Positions 10,401 to 22,954 of a stretch of 64,000 nt of DNA are shown here, piece by piece. The position numbers and the translations under genes were made by a program. Below the pieces are notes generated by a model. The model saw only the letters and a list, made by a program, of their open reading frames with translations. It was not told the DNA's origin and did not search any database. The first letter of the stretch is position 1. Each line of letters begins with the position of its first letter. This DNA is from Cladocopium goreaui. Taxonomy: Eukaryota; Sar; Dinophyceae; Suessiales; Symbiodiniaceae. The stretch spans positions 377,501 to 441,500 of the forward strand of contig CAMXCT020001090.1 in assembly GCA_947184155.2 (NCBI GenBank), in the 5' to 3' direction.

Positions 10401-13400
10401 GGGCGGTCTCCTCCTTGGGGTGTTCTACCAGATGCATTCAGTTTTTCTCTTTTTGATGTTTGCATCCTTTTGCTTCTGTAAATATGGCTACTTTCAGGGT
10501 CTGAGATGGGCTGTGTCTTTCGACCTCGAGCTGTTTTGATTTCGCTCAGGATGTGGGGGAAGACTTACTCGAGACCCGATTTGTACAAAGTGCTGGTGAG
10601 TGCACAAAGCTTTGCCAAAACACCAGAAGAACAGCGCTTGAGCCAGGTGGTTCTGTCCAAATTTCGGCATGTGGGAGCCCATTTGGAGACCAAGCAACGG
10701 CAAGAGTTGGAAGCCTTGGATGCGCGCTGCAGCACCCTATGTTTCACTGCGGAGCAGAACATCAACGAGGATTGCAGCTCAGTCCTGCTGTCCGCAGAGG
10801 AGTTGGAGGGTTGTGCTGAGACTTTCGTTCAAAGTTTGCCCGAGGAAAATGGCTTGAAGCAATGTTCCCTCAAGGCCAGGATGGGCGGTCCTCTCTGCAA
10901 TACATTGCCACAGCTATTCTTGTGCTCACCAGGGCGCAAAGTTTTTGACCCAAGAAAATGTGTTGCAAACCAATGTTTACCCAAACGCATTGGTCAAATG
11001 CAGGTAGATACCACACAAATTTCCCATCTCTTTTTGGTTTGGGATTCGAGGTCCTTCACATTGTTTGAGCTCACATCAAGCCCAACATCCTCCGCATTTC
11101 ACCACCGCCCCTTTAAGCCGCACTTGTGGCCCAGGGCCCAGGGGCCCAGGGCCGGACCGGTGAGGCGCCTGTGTTGGTTCCGATCCTCCAACGCTGTGGC
11201 AACAGCGAGACGCGCAAGAAGATGATGGAGGCGAGCCAGAAGCGTTGCATGGAGGTGAATGGACCCCTGCTAGAGGCCTGGGGATAGGTTGGGACTGGGT
11301 GGGGGGATCAAGATATACACGTATGGTGAAGATTGGTGCACTCGTGGGTGGTTTCAAACATGTTATTTTGAACAAATGGTGATATTTTAGGATGATGATC
11401 CAAACTGACTCATATTTTCAGATGGTTTGACAGCATCAACCAGTGAACAAGTTGAAGAAGTTGGGAAAATAGGAAGCTGGCCATTCTTGGACAGTTTTAC
11501 TCACATTTACTACCCATTTTTTATTCGTGTGGTAGACAGAGGACAGTTGCCGCAGAAAGACCCCAGGAGCTGCTGACGAAGCGCCATAAGGCAGCACTGC
11601 AGCTGGGCTTCAGCTGCCATGCTGAACGGATGCTTGCACTGAAGATGGCTGGCAGCTTGGATGAAGTGGATGGGGGCATGGGCCTAGTGGCGACCGACAT
11701 CTTCTTGAAGGTTCTGTTTTTGTTCATTATTTCTTTGGGATGTGGCGACAAAGATGATTCACTCAGAGGTCACTCTCAGATTGGATGATCTAGTGATCTT
11801 AAATTGTCTTCAATGTTCTTAACTGATAAAATTATGACAAACTACAATTATCCACAATTACTATAAAAAACTAAAGCAGTCCAAAAATGAGACGGTCATG
11901 TCATTCATATCTTTTCGAGCTAGTGGTTGGTTGTCACGGCGGATTTCAGATGGGTCAGGACTTGTTCAGCAACAACACGAGTGCATTTGTGTGCCGGCCG
12001 TGGAAGTTTCCATTCCAACGGTCCCTGAACCTAAAGAACACGTTCTACATTTGGGAGCTCAAACATGTTTGGATTTTTAAAAACCATGGTTTTCCCATGA
12101 ATTGTCCCTTCCAAAACCTATCCAAACTGAAGCAGTTAGCCCAGGGAGCCTGGACTCGGCGCGCAGCTTCGTGCTGGACATGCTGCAGCGCATGCAGCCC
12201 CTGCGCGACAAGGACCTGCAACGCCTCAGCGCGCGGAAGCACCGCCTGGAAGAGGCCGAGGCCAAGGACGGCCGCAAGCGCAAGGCGGAGGTGTTGGGAA
12301 ATGGCGGCCATGGCGGCCATGGCCTCAATGCCTGGGATGCTGGGGCTAAATTAGTAGGGTTAGGGTTTGGTGTGTTTTGTTTTGGGATCCGGGATCCCAC
12401 ATCTGTTGGGGGGTTGAACTCCATTTCCATGTTTTCCTGCCACCAATCCTTCACTTCAACTGTTGCTTCAACCAAGGACGTGTCTTTCTACGCTGACCTG
12501 TTGAAACGTGAAGAGCTTCACTTGGACGACGAGAAGCTGAAGGAATTCTTCCCACTGGAGGGCACCATCGATCGCATCTTGGAGGCGTCTTGCCAATGAC
12601 TCATGTAATTTTACCCGTGGGCCGCTTGTGGATTATCACTACTACTAAGGTGATTAAAGTGACTGAGAAACCAACCCCAAGAATATCCACCAATAAGATT
12701 AAGTTTTGCCGAGATCATGCCAAATTTCTGGATGAAAATTGTGCAACAAGGTGCTTACTATTTGCATATGGTGGGCTTGGCACATGGGGAATGGTCTACT
12801 CTCTTACTTTGTCTGTAACATTAATTAAGGAGGAACACTGCAATACCCTGGAATTGAACAGATGTATTCATCATGATTGAGTGGATGAGAGCACTGACTT
12901 GAATTTAAATGGCTGATATTGATTCAATGCAGTTGACTACGAGCTGAACCATGCATCCAGTGGCTTCCTCCCTTCCAGAGAACTTTGATCATTTTGCGGT
13001 GTTCAGGGTACGGCCTGTCATTCTTTTGGTGGGTGATTTGGCAGGAAAGGACAGGATGAAAAGGATGGAAAAGTCAGTCATTTCTATCTTTGTTGTTGAC
13101 CCCTTATGCATATATATATAGTAATTAATAAACCGCAAACAGATACGGAAGAGGTTCAATTTGCCACTCCATCTCAGAAATTCATCTTTTTGGCGCTTGT
13201 TATATATATATATATATATTTATAACTATATAACTATATAACTATATATAATATTACATAAAAACGATATACACACACACACATATATATATATATAATA
13301 GAGATATATCAATATATTCCATTAGATTCCTATATCCTTATGGTCCCATTATATCCCCATGATCTCCCGTGCCAGGTCTACACCGAACTCCTGGGCCTGA

Positions 13401-13775
13401 CCTTTGAGCGGAACGAGCAGCTGCCTGTGTGGCACGACGAGGTGAAAGCTTTCGAAGTGAAGGAAGATGGCAAGGCACCTGAGGGACTGGGCTGATCATC
13501 TTGGGTAACATGACATTATATATATATGTTTATGTATACATATATATATGTATATATATATATATTGGATCTATAACCCGCTAGCCGCTAATTACTGTGA
13601 AACATGAGGATGTGGGCAATTCAAGCCACTGTGAAACTAAGGCCATGATTCATTTGGAGAGCAAATCACATAGATAGATGGATGGATAGATAGATAGATA
13701 GATAGACAGATAGACAGATAGATAGATAGATAGACAGATAGACAGATAGACAGATAGACAGATAGACAGATAGAC

Positions 13776-13812
<37 letters not shown>

Positions 13813-16800
13813 TATATACATACATATACAGATGCCGGAAACATGTCCACTGGAATATGTCAAATGGCATTACTGTTGGTAGATACTTTAGTCCTTTGTG
13901 GTGGTTTTCCGTGATTTTGATGGGTGATACTTGGTTACAAGATGATTTTCTTGATATATATATATATAGATAGATAGATAGATAGATAGACATGGCTTTT
14001 ACTTGGGTGTGCGGGACCCAGGAATCGTAAGTGGATATTGACCATTCTGAAATAACCCAGTTCACTTAGCTATTCCAATCAACCAACAGTTGGACAGAGA
14101 ATAACTTTCCGGGAAGGATGTCCTGTGAAGGCTGCAGAAAGGAATGTGATGATGTGATATAATATAGCCAACCATGCAACTATGCTGGTGGATGATATTG
14201 CCAACGTACCGTAACAATTTTGGGGCAGTTAGCACAAACCTTGGGATATGTCACGGCAACACGAAAAGTGATTGGGCAACTGCCTGGATCTTTGATTCCC
14301 ATCAGATGGTTCAGGTGGTGGGCCACCTTTTCTTGGACCAGTTTCCCAGGGATGGGAAGTTTTCGCATCAGATGATCGTGCCGCTTGCGCCTGCCTTCGT
14401 CAGCAGGGATGGTGAAGAATGCCTCCCAGCCTGCGTCAATATCTCCAATTTGCCGCGCAGTGAGGGTGGGCGCCCCGCCCTGCTACGTTGGTCAGAGATG
14501 AAGACACTCTTTCACGAGTTTCTGGGGACAATGGGTTTTACCCTTTGGTAATCAAACGTGGCTATAGCTCGGAAATTCCAAGTTTTTTTTCCCGAAACAA
14601 ACTAACAAACAACATAAATAAATAAATTAATTAAATAAACAAACTAATTAATATATATATATAGATTGCAAGGTGAAAATCACCGAGCTAAATGTGAGCT
14701 TTCCCATTGCCATGTTTGATCACCGGAGGGCACATGGGTCTTGAGATGGGGAAGATATGAACTTAGAGTCGAGCTGCATGACTCCATGCAAGTGAGTACT
14801 AAGTGTATCTAATTTTGGAATTTGAGGATATAGACCCTTCTGCATAACCAAGAAATATATGAGTGGTCCCCCAGTTTCCCCAGCATGCCTTTTTTTTTCT
14901 CAAGCGTCAGGTTAGGCCACGTGATGCACTGCTTGTGCACCCGCACGCGTTTCAGCATGCTCAGCTGGGCCTGGCCTATTGTGCCGTGGCCTGGTGGGGT
15001 GGAGCAAGATTTCTTGGAAGTGCCTTCCATGGCGCTGGAGAAATTTGCCTGTGAGCCCCTGCTGCTGCAGCGGGTGGCCAGGCATTTTTCGGGCCAAGGC
15101 GGCCAAGGGCAACTGGAGGAGGCGGTGGTGGCCAAGATCAAACAGTACCTGGGATGAAAGGCATGAGGAGTTGATTTCTGGGTGGGGTGGCTGGAAAGTA
15201 ACAGTTACGAAAGTTGGGGTTGGTGAATGTCTCAGGATGTCTCAGGATAGCCTGCTGTAACATACTTTAACCATCTAATCTGTTCTTGTATTGTTTTTAC
15301 CTGGATGCTAGGCCCTTAGGCTATCTTTGCCCATGCGCTGATGTAGGGTTGAAGTTGAAAGCTGAAACCAAGGTTGGAGACATGGATGGCAGGGCTGGGT
15401 GAGACGCGCTACTTCTCATCTTCGCTGTTTGATTTGATGATCCATTCCCAGGCTCCGCCCTACACCTTCGAGGGCGAGGACAACTTGACAGCTGCGGAAC
15501 TGTATCGCCGTGTCACGCAGAAATATACCACCCTCGCACAACTTCCGAAGACCAACTACAGTGCCAGTTGGCCACTTAGATGTTTTTTGCAAGACCTTTT
15601 CATTTTTCCACATATAATTAATTATAGATAAATATATTTAAATAATAATACAATATATAGGTAAATATGTATGTGTGTGTGTGTCTCTCTCTCTCTCTCT
15701 GTCTCTCTTTGGGATGGGCATGCTCTGTGGTGACGACCCAGCAACTCAGAACTTGTTCCTTTTTGGGATGGGCTCCGTGAATCTCCGCAACCTGTGAGCC
15801 CTGCCTGGCAGGTATCACCTCTACATCGGCTATGATGCTGGCGTCTACGGCTACGGCTGGAGCGATGTCTATGCTGCGGACCTCTTCCACACCATGCAGG
15901 CTGGCTGGTAGTTTTCAATGTTTTTTCTCCTATAGAAAAAACGTTCCCTCTGAAAATCTTTTAAAAAACACACACACATTCAAATCACATCAAATCATCA
16001 GAAATCATCAGTTCATTGTAAATCCATATGGAATGTGTGGGCCATCAATAGAAGCAAAAGATTGGGGATATGGCGATGACGATCCCAAGTGATCTTTATT
16101 TCAGTCTGATTTGTATCCACTGAGGATCAAATTCCTTGGTCACGCCTTTCACAAAAGATTTTTTTTCCTCTGTGCCTCGTGGCATAGAGGCTATTCCTTG
16201 GTCATCTCGACAAACAAAAACCGCCCGTTGGTTCCCAAGTTGGCTAATGATCTCCAAGTGATCTTCATATTTTTACGGCTGAAACCATTCCCGAATTTGT
16301 CCAAGGATGGTTTGGGGAAAGCTTACAAGAACCGGCCCAAATCTGGCCGGCAACGCCCAGGTTTCCTGACAATTTTTCCTTCAACCAAGCCAGACCTCCT
16401 GCATAAGTCAATACCTAGTCCAAAGTTCCTTGAAGTATTCCCAAAATCTCTCAAGAACATCCAAAATCACAAACATGTCCCAAACATATATCCAAACATA
16501 TACCCAGACATAGACCCAACATAGCCCTGAAGTCCCTATTTTCGGTCCCCCAAAAATCACCAAACAGCCCTTGAACCCCGCAACGGGCTAGGTCTCCGAG
16601 AGCGGTGCCCTGTCCTCCGCCACGGGGCAACGGCTGCGGAAGGAGATCCTGGGGCCATGCGCCACCAAGACAGGGGACGTGGCTCGGTGGTTTTGACCGC
16701 TTTTTTTTGCCTCCAAAATGGAGGATGAATGGATTTAACTGGATTTTTAATGGATCTAACATTTTTTAATTGATTTTTTAGTGGATCTAACATGATTTAG

Positions 16801-17476
16801 CGGGATTTTGGTGGATTTTGATGGTCTTGTTGGGGAAACCTTAATAGGAAACAATGGTTGGGGTTTCCTGTTTCAATTTTCCCTTAAACCAATGCATTGA
16901 TGCATCATTACCATCTGTGCTTTGCGGGCTGCATGGCAGAACGAAACGTCGTTCCAGGTGTCACTGCTGCTAGATGGGGCAAGGCCACTTAACCAAAAAA
17001 ACATGTGCCATAGTCAAAACTTGGGTAAATCCTCTCATACTAGGGGATGGTCATTCATCTATTAATAGGGGTTAATGTACCTGGTAGAAGGGGTCCCATT
17101 CATGATGGTGAGATGACAAGCCCCTTGTATCTTGACCATGGCACACATATCCCCATCAAATCCATGAATGCTCCCACAATGGCTGGTACAGTCATATTCC
17201 CATTACATTCCCACTGTACTACCATTCAATATTTTTAAAGTACCCATTAGATAGCTATTTGGTACCCATTCATTCATGTGCCATTAGATACCCATTACAG
17301 TAGCATTCCCATTAAACGCCCAGTCCATACCCATTAAACAGCCATTTCGATATCCATTGGATACCCATCTGACATTGGATACCCATCTGAAGACCCCGGC
17401 CGCCAAGGAGATGCTGAAGAACTTCTTGGGACGGGAGCCCTCCGTCGAAGCGTGGTGTGCGCTGAAGGGCCTCTGA
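7431..17476 (+). CDS. M3 family zinc metallopeptidase, thimet oligopeptidase-like (14 exons, N-terminal exon unplaced)
   Basis: Exons: 7431-7550, 8353-8471, 10550-10874, 11165-11275, 11567-11651, 12145-12290, 12477-12584, 13376-13474, 14315-14517, 14911-15152, 15393-15570, 15812-15899, 16592 to about 16675, 17393-17476 (stop TGA). Joined they give about 663 residues that align with animal and plant thimet/oligopeptidase A proteins from their N-terminal helical region to the final FLGREPS and KGL ends. The M3 enzymes cut short peptides (roughly under 20 residues) in cytosol or organelles. The zinc motif is HELGHVMH, made by joining CACGA (14517) to GTTAGGCCAC (14911); the third ligand glutamate lies in [10 protein letters not shown]. 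The C-terminal substrate-loop region [15 protein letters not shown] is intact. Donors: GT 3, GC 7, GA 3; acceptors all AG, 13 of 14 followed by G. Only the 16675 donor is unsure. The start codon lies upstream, perhaps in 6444-6655. Confidence 0.88.
7551..8352 (+). other. peptidase intron 1
   Basis: GT-AG intron of 802 bases with no further exon seen. It contains ATCATTATC-type low complexity at 8130-8225 and a poly-T run near 8252. It joins the exon ending ...AIVDAGVSK to the one starting [15 protein letters not shown]. Confidence 0.7.
8514..8620 (+). mobile_element. family-2 inverted-repeat element, copy A
   Basis: About 107 bases beginning GGGTATGGATCAATACCT and ending AAGGTTTTGACACACTG. 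The ends are imperfect inverted repeats (ATGGGTCAAAACCT consensus in the family). Nearly identical to copies at 31172-31286 (minus) and 54383-54487, including the core ATCCATTTACCAGCTATTTT. No coding capacity, so MITE-like. Confidence 0.7.
8761..8895. repeat. TCC / CTCGTCGTC tandem repeat
   Basis: TCCTCC-rich run passing into about eight copies of a 9-base TCGTCCTCG unit. Open in several frames only because the unit length is a multiple of three. Confidence 0.85.
8925..9010. repeat. tandem duplication of a 44-base unit
   Basis: Two adjacent copies of a unit containing CCGGACCTCAACCACGACCA followed by CACGCCCAGTGTTCCC; a partial third copy flanks them. Confidence 0.7.
9045..9825. repeat. 12-base minisatellite ATGCCAGAAGAT / ATGCCAGATAGA
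   Basis: About 65 copies of two interleaved 12-base variants and a third (ATGTCAGAAGAT). Twelve is a multiple of three, so frames stay open on both strands (plus frame reads MPEDMPDR repeats). It lies inside a GA-AG intron between two well-aligned peptidase exons, so I do not call it coding. Confidence 0.9.
13190..13310. repeat. TA dinucleotide microsatellite
   Basis: Runs of TATATA with AACTATA spacers and a short CA run, inside peptidase intron 7 (12585-13375). The rest of that intron shows no exon. Confidence 0.85.
13505..13566. repeat. TA microsatellite
   Basis: TATATATATG units in peptidase intron 8 directly after the exon ending at 13474. Confidence 0.8.
13670..13822. repeat. GATA / GACA microsatellite
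   Basis: Mixed GATAGATA and GACAGATA units in peptidase intron 8; a short GATA run recurs at 13958-13992. Minus-strand [12 protein letters not shown] frames here are artefacts. Confidence 0.9.
14541..14730 (+). mobile_element. family-1 inverted-repeat element inside peptidase intron 9
   Basis: Left end CCCTTTGGTAATCAAACGTGG, read 20 bases as CCCTTTGGTAATCAAACGTG; right end CATGTTTGATCACCGGAGGG, its imperfect inverse. It starts 23 bases after the donor of the intron that splits the HELGH zinc motif. Longer than most family copies because of an AAATAA-rich middle. Confidence 0.6.
16676..17392 (+). other. peptidase last intron
   Basis: About 0.7 kb with no exon recognised between the exon ending around 16675 ([10 protein letters not shown]) and the last exon ([17 protein letters not shown]). 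It contains degenerate CATTAGATACCCATT-type words between 17240 and 17390. Confidence 0.55.
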
Positions 17477-17867
17477 CCGGGGAATGGTGAAAAAAGGTGG
17501 CGTCTCCCGCAGCAGCGGGACCATGAAGGTCATGAAACTTCGAGAAGTGGGGTAGGTGGATACGGGGTTCAGCAACCTGGATGATACTTTCACTCAGTTA
17601 GACTCAGTTGAATATGTGTTTAAAACTGTTGGAATAGGTATCTAATTATTGTTTCAATCTTTTGCCACACAAAGGGATATGATTTAACATTTAATACTAT
17701 ACTATATTATAGATTATTATAGGTGTTTGGTTTGCCAGCTAAATACCAGCTAAAAAACATAGTTTCTTGATGTTTCTTGGAGGGTATCTCAGCTGCTACC
17801 ATCTGGTAATTATTTAACATAGCTATCGAAACTTGCCCATATAAATAAATAAGCGCATACACACACA

Positions 17868-18085
17868 CACATATATATATATATATATTAATCATATATA
17901 TATATATATATTAATCATATATATATATATTAATCATATATATATATATATATATTAATCACACATATATAATTATATATATATATATTAATCATATATA
18001 TATATTAATCATATATATATACATATATTAATCACACACATATATATATATATACACAGTATATACTGTATATATATATATACAT
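17868..18085. repeat. TA array with repeated TTAATCATATA
   Basis: Seven copies of TATATTAATCATATATA-like units of varying length, then TATACACAGTATATACTGTA, which is nearly palindromic. Confidence 0.85.
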
Positions 18086-18709
18086 AATATGATACATCCC
18101 CATTTGGAAAACATTGAGTTTCCATAATATAACTAAGCCCAACGGTCGCGCCTATTGCCACTTGCAAGATTTTGCAAGTTCCTTTTCCAGTTTTAGCCAC
18201 CTCAATGGATCACCTGGAGGATCATCCCACGAATCGTAGGTTGTTTCTGTGGGGTTAGTTCATCCAGTTGCTAAGTGGGAGAATCCACTTGGGGGACTTA
18301 CAGTGTGGTGCCCCAAATCGTTAGCGCAAAGAACTCCAATTTCACTCGGGTTGATTAGGGGGTTATATCGAACTAGTTCACAGGGATTAGAAAGCAAAAA
18401 ACATAGATTTATAACTCCAATCACTAGGATTTATAGGGGTTATGAACTAGTTCATGGGGATTATTAACCAACAAACATCACTGGGGGGTACCACCCTGTT
18501 GCTAACCAGGGTTACTAATAACCACTAGTTCATGGTGATGAACAAGGTCTCAAACGCAACGTTCAGCGCCTGGTGGCGGCACGCAAGTGACCGGGGGGTT
18601 TTTGTCGGGGGCGCCTGGGCTGTTGCCATGCTGTTACCCTCCGATGATAATCCAACATGGCTAGATTTACCCATAAAACATGGTGATTGCATGGGTTTTA
18701 AATATGTTA

Positions 18710-18809
18710 CCCTCTGGTAAACTAACAGAACTATGGAAAATCACCATTTTTAATGGGTAAATCCACTATAAATAGCAATTTTAAATAGCTATGTTAAATT
18801 ACCAGAGGG
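18710..18809. mobile_element. family-1 inverted-repeat element
   Basis: 100 bases. Left end CCCTCTGGTAAACTAACA, right end TGTTAAATTACCAGAGGG, an inverted repeat over about 18 bases, and flanked by TA on both sides (possible TA target duplication). No coding capacity. Confidence 0.75.
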
Positions 18810-18911
18810 TAAAATGGGAAATCCATTTGGACCGAGGGACCATGGATGGAGCATTTTTTTTTCACTATAAACCGTGCGCATTTTTGGTATCATGGTTGGC
18901 GAGTCGTGCAG

Positions 18912-19158
18912 GTACCGGGACATGAACAAGATGCAGCGTTCCTTTGGGTGGACGTCTCAGTCAAAGCGGATGGCTTCGGAAGAGGATTTTCCCGGTAGAA
19001 TTGGATAGATAGAATTGGCAGTATTGCAATTAATCATTCTAGTTAAATTCATTTCAATTCTATTTTCACCATTCGATTTCATGTTGTTTTATACCAGGGC
19101 TGGTGCTGTTCACAGATGCTCCAGACACGTTTTGGTTGGAAATTCTGGGCCGACCCTG
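18912..19158 (+). CDS. two phase-linked exons, Mind-bomb/HERC2-like fragment
   Basis: Exons 18912-18994 and 19098-19158, each after AG and before GT, join in phase to read YRDMNKMQRSFGW, then SEEDFPGLVLFTD, then TFWLEILGRP. The pattern of an FGW block followed by a glycine turn and short hydrophobic strands resembles repeat blocks of Mind-bomb/HERC2-type ubiquitin ligases, but the match is loose. It belongs to a large multi-exon gene of which I have no start. Confidence 0.4.
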
Positions 19159-20094
19159 GTATTTTTTGGGGTCTGGGAGAAGGTCAAGGTGGGGATTGTA
19201 GAGATCTACAGAGGAAACCATGGTTTGTGTATCACTTAGCAGCTTAGCATGTTTGTTTCCTCTTATGTTTTCATAGGTGTTCCTTCACTTCTGGGAAGAG
19301 GGGATCATTATCCCCAGATGAGGTCTTTCAACCATGGTCCAACTTCCCATGACCCAGGCTGCGTGTGAACAAGGCAGGTGACTGTTCAGGCGCGTGAGTC
19401 GAGGGGATCTCTCTTCTAAAGGCAGGGATCCCTTTTCGACATGGGATTTGGAGGTTTCCTAAAATGAAGCATGGGTCATTAAATGTCCCATTTTGGGAAT
19501 ATTGGACATCACCTTATAGTAGCCATTATAGACCATATACCATTCATGGTTGGGTGATGTGAAAAATGGGGACATTTAATGACCCATGTCTGAAGGCTAC
19601 CGCCAAATCATCCTTGGTCCGAGGGGTCCAGGATGGTCCAGGAGACCCCAGCTTGATGCAAAAGTATCATGACCTCAAACTCAGTTGCAGGATATCCAAG
19701 ATTGGCAATTTTAGGTATGGATAGTATGGACTCATACCCACCTGGGGTTGGGTCCAAATTCTTGGGACGTAGCCAGAGAAATGGCCGGGCTGCGATTTTT
19801 CAAAATGTTGATGTGGGAAATCGTCCCGAAAAAATGCAATAGGGCCAAATCTGTGCCTTAGGTTTGTTTCACTTCAGCAGGATCATTTCTTGGATAGGAC
19901 ACCATGAGTTTTTGACGGGCAAATATTGGAGATATTTGGAGATTGAGAATCCTGCCAGGGATAAAATTTCACATGTTCATTTCCTGTCAAGTATTTCCAG
20001 ATTAGGATTCCTGCAAATAATATTGAGATTATTCCAGTTCGTTTTTGACTTCTGACTCCAAGTCGCATGTCCCAAGCCGCAGACCAGTCGCCAG

Positions 20095-21074
20095 GTAGCT
20101 ACAAGCGAGTGGGCGCGCGCTGCGACATGCAACTCGACCAAAATGACGGACCCCTGATGTGAACAGATCCCTCTCGTAATTTAAGAGCTTGCCATAGAAA
20201 ATCATCCATTTCTAGATGACTTAATTAATCTTAATATATCTTAATTACCTATTATATCCTATTATGTAAATGCCATTAAATGCCAATGTTCCATAGTTAT
20301 GACTAGTGATGTTGAATTACCAGAGGTACTGTACCGAAGATTTCACTGAATTTCTATCAATTTCCTCAGGGCATTGACAAAAATTCGGCCCTGAAGTGGT
20401 GATTCATCCAGACCTGGACCTCGAAAGTCATTGATATGAAATCGATTTTTAGATACCTACGGGGGATGAATGAACCTTGCCATGATACTGCTTTGCCTGA
20501 TGCGGGGGATGCAAAAATTGCGGGATGCCCCCAATTTTGGCCCTTCCAGGGCAAAGTGTGGGATCTTGGGCTCACCACATCGGTTTCTTTGAACGGGAAT
20601 TGCCACCAATTCGAATGGAATTTTCATCAGATGGCCAGTTCTTGATGGTAAACCCCCCGACATCACAATATATGTTGTTGGTCAAATATAAATCAACTCC
20701 ATCCGCAATCCTCCATAATATCCATAGTTTCATCCCCATATTGTTGGTTCTATCATGTTCTCACGAGAATATATACTGGTTGGTGGTTTGGAACATTTTT
20801 TATTTTCCCATAGATTGGGAATAATCATCCCAACTGACTTTCATATTTTTCAAGGAGGGGTTGAAACCACCAATGTATACATATATATATATACATACAT
20901 ACATATACACACACATATATGCATATTGCTATATCTTCTTCTTCTTCTTATTATTATTAATTATCATTATAATAATATATATCTCATGATGTCCCTTAAG
21001 GCCAATGTATCGATGTGGAAACGGGAGCGTCATCTACTTCGATGGCCCCAGCAGTCAGTGGCGGACTGCACTGG
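20095..21074 (+). CDS. two phase-linked exons of the same or next large gene
   Basis: Exon 20095-20155 (SYKRVGARCDMQLDQNDGP, GA donor) joins in phase to exon 21001-21074 (MYRCGNGSVIYFDGPSSQW, GC donor). The GAR...DG followed by GSV..+.DGP..W pattern again recalls the beta-rich MIB/HERC2 modules. Between them lie an AT-rich intron and a CTT run. Function not assigned. Confidence 0.4.
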
Positions 21075-21528
21075 GCTGAAGTGGCCGGGAGACGCGTGAA
21101 GCTTGGGAAATTTCAATGGAAACATAGTGGTTTAACATGGTTTAACCATGAAACATGGGGAATTCATTAACTATGAGCAGTCAGGGATTAAGCAACAAAA
21201 TGGAAATCTAGGGTTTACCCTCCAGTACTTCAACGAAAATATGGACACCCACTATTTGCATATAGATTATTTTCAAAGGAAAACCACGGGCTTTCCATAT
21301 CTTTTTCATTCTATGTCTATGTTAGTTTAGCAGAAGGCAATTAGCTGCCTTTTCCAGTTATGTATAGGCGAAGCTTTTCTTTTGTGCTTGTGGTTCACAG
21401 GACTAGGCGATTTGTTTATTGAGAGATGGGTCATACCATGTTGTGGCGGATGAACATCCATAGGCTATTTGATATTGAACTACAGGATGTTAGTGTCTTG
21501 ACCGGTCTTGACCCATACCCACGATATA

Positions 21529-21638
21529 CCCTCTGGTACTCAAACATGGCAATGAACAATCACCATTTATAGATGGTTTCCACATTAAAACTTTCATTTA
21601 TAGTGGATTTTCCGTTGCCATGTTTGATTACCAGAGAG
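21529..21638. mobile_element. family-1 inverted-repeat element, CAAACATGGC subtype
   Basis: Left end CCCTCTGGTACTCAAACATGG (first 20 bases considered) and right end CCATGTTTGATTACCAGAGAG form an imperfect inverted repeat; central words CACCATTTATAGATGG match the 29657-29756 copy. Confidence 0.65.
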
Positions 21639-21814
21639 TACATATTAAATATGACCCAGCCTGTGTCTTTTGCTCGGCGTCTGAGATTACTTTGGCCACA
21701 TGAACTCTCTGACTCTTAGAGCCATTCTGTCAATCCCTTGCAGGGTAAATCCCTGGTGAAGCCCACAATCTTGTTGGTGATATCCCCAATTTTGCCGTTG
21801 ACAGTTGACATCTC

Positions 21815-22165
21815 ATATATATATAATATCATATCATATCATGTCATGTCATGTCATATCATATATCATATACCGTATATCATATACCATATATAGAATA
21901 TATCATAAATTATATATCATATATCATATATCATAAATCATATATCATAAAATAATCATATATCATATATGTATATGTATTTGTATATGTATATGTAAAT
22001 ATGATACATCTATTTATACATGTAGAAATCCCCATCTCTGACTCTCTCTGTCTCTCTTTCTGTTTTGTACACATGTATGTATGTATATATGTAATATATA
22101 TATCTCTCTCTCTCTCTCTGTAGATGTACCCACGCCCCTCACACACACATATATATATCTTGATC
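21815..22165. repeat. ATATC / TA-rich array with CT run
   Basis: ATATCATATC and CATGT pentamer repeats, then TATATG runs and a CTCTCT tract near 22100. No exon seen. Confidence 0.8.
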
Positions 22166-22459
22166 AATTATACATTGTACACGACCTCACTGCGACATCG
22201 TTGGAATGATGGTTCGGATCCAAAAAATTCAAACGAGTTATTTGGTAAATTGATTCTAATTTGCATTAATTTGTCCAGATGTATCCCTATTTTGTTCTAG
22301 AATGGTACCAATTTGCTGTTCTTCCCCAGCTTCTACGCCCCTGCGCCTCTCTTGACCCTGTGGGTTTTGCAGGATGGCGCTCAAGCCAGTTGAGGGTGAG
22401 GAAGCTTTTTTTTGGGGAGAGGGGGGCGAGGGTGATATGATAGATGACTTTTTGGGTTA

Positions 22460-22532
22460 TACATATTGTACATATATATATACATACTGTATATAATATG
22501 ATAATATATATATATATTTATAAGTGTGTGTG
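22460..22532. repeat. TA and TG microsatellite
   Basis: TATATATACATA blocks followed by TGTGTGTG. Surrounding 22170-22950 has no well supported exon apart from a possible very short one at 22374-22391. Confidence 0.75.
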
Positions 22533-22954
22533 TGTGATGTTTTTTATTTGCTGGGGGGGCTTTGGGTCATTGATGATAGAACCATCAACAAGCTTGGGCT
22601 CACCCTTCGGGAGGTGGCAAAGGCATCCAGCAAATCTACCCTTGGGGATTTCGGGCTGAGTCGTATCTATCTTGTTTATTGATTGTATATTCATTGTAAT
22701 TTCAGTCTGACTGTCATGATGAATTTATTAATTTTGGGTGGAGAGTGGATCAAGAGCAATCCCATTATGAGGACTTCACTAACACTATGCATCCAAGTAA
22801 TTACCTTCTAAGGCAAGCATTTGCCTTCTCAGGATCCAACAGGTAAAGAGATTTTGTGGATCCAAACCTGCTGAACTTAAAGTGAGTTCTTCAAACTATT
22901 TCGAGCTGCTCAGATATGGTACTCAAGATATTTCTCTTGTACTTCATCCGGCAG

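Larger units (their letters stand above)
8472..10549 (+). other. peptidase intron 2 (GA-AG), repeat-laden
   Basis: A 2.1 kb intron with a GA donor (GATGCTTGGG) and AG acceptor. In order it holds a family-2 inverted-repeat element (8514-8620), the left part of a third repeat family (8655-8706), a TCC/TCG array (8761-8895), two copies of a 44-base repeat (8935-9005), a 12-base minisatellite (9045-9825) and the right part of the third family (9879-9906). Frames inside the arrays are not genes. Confidence 0.75.
17477..18900. other. spacer after the peptidase gene
   Basis: Intergenic stretch or first intron of the following gene. It holds the TA-rich array 17868-18085 and one family-1 element (18710-18809). 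A weak exon candidate (frame reading VSNATFSAWWRHA, AG before 18548 and GT after 18588) is not supported further. Confidence 0.45.

Noticed and set aside
14500..14925. Direct HEF + GH joining for the peptidase zinc motif
   Set aside because: That needs an intron without G at the donor or AG at the acceptor. CACGA + GTTAGGCCAC gives HELGH with a normal GT-AG intron and keeps the HExxH spacing.
22865..22885. CCTGCTGAACTTAAAG resembling the start of LSU rRNA
   Set aside because: Match is shorter than 20 bases and flanks do not continue as rRNA.
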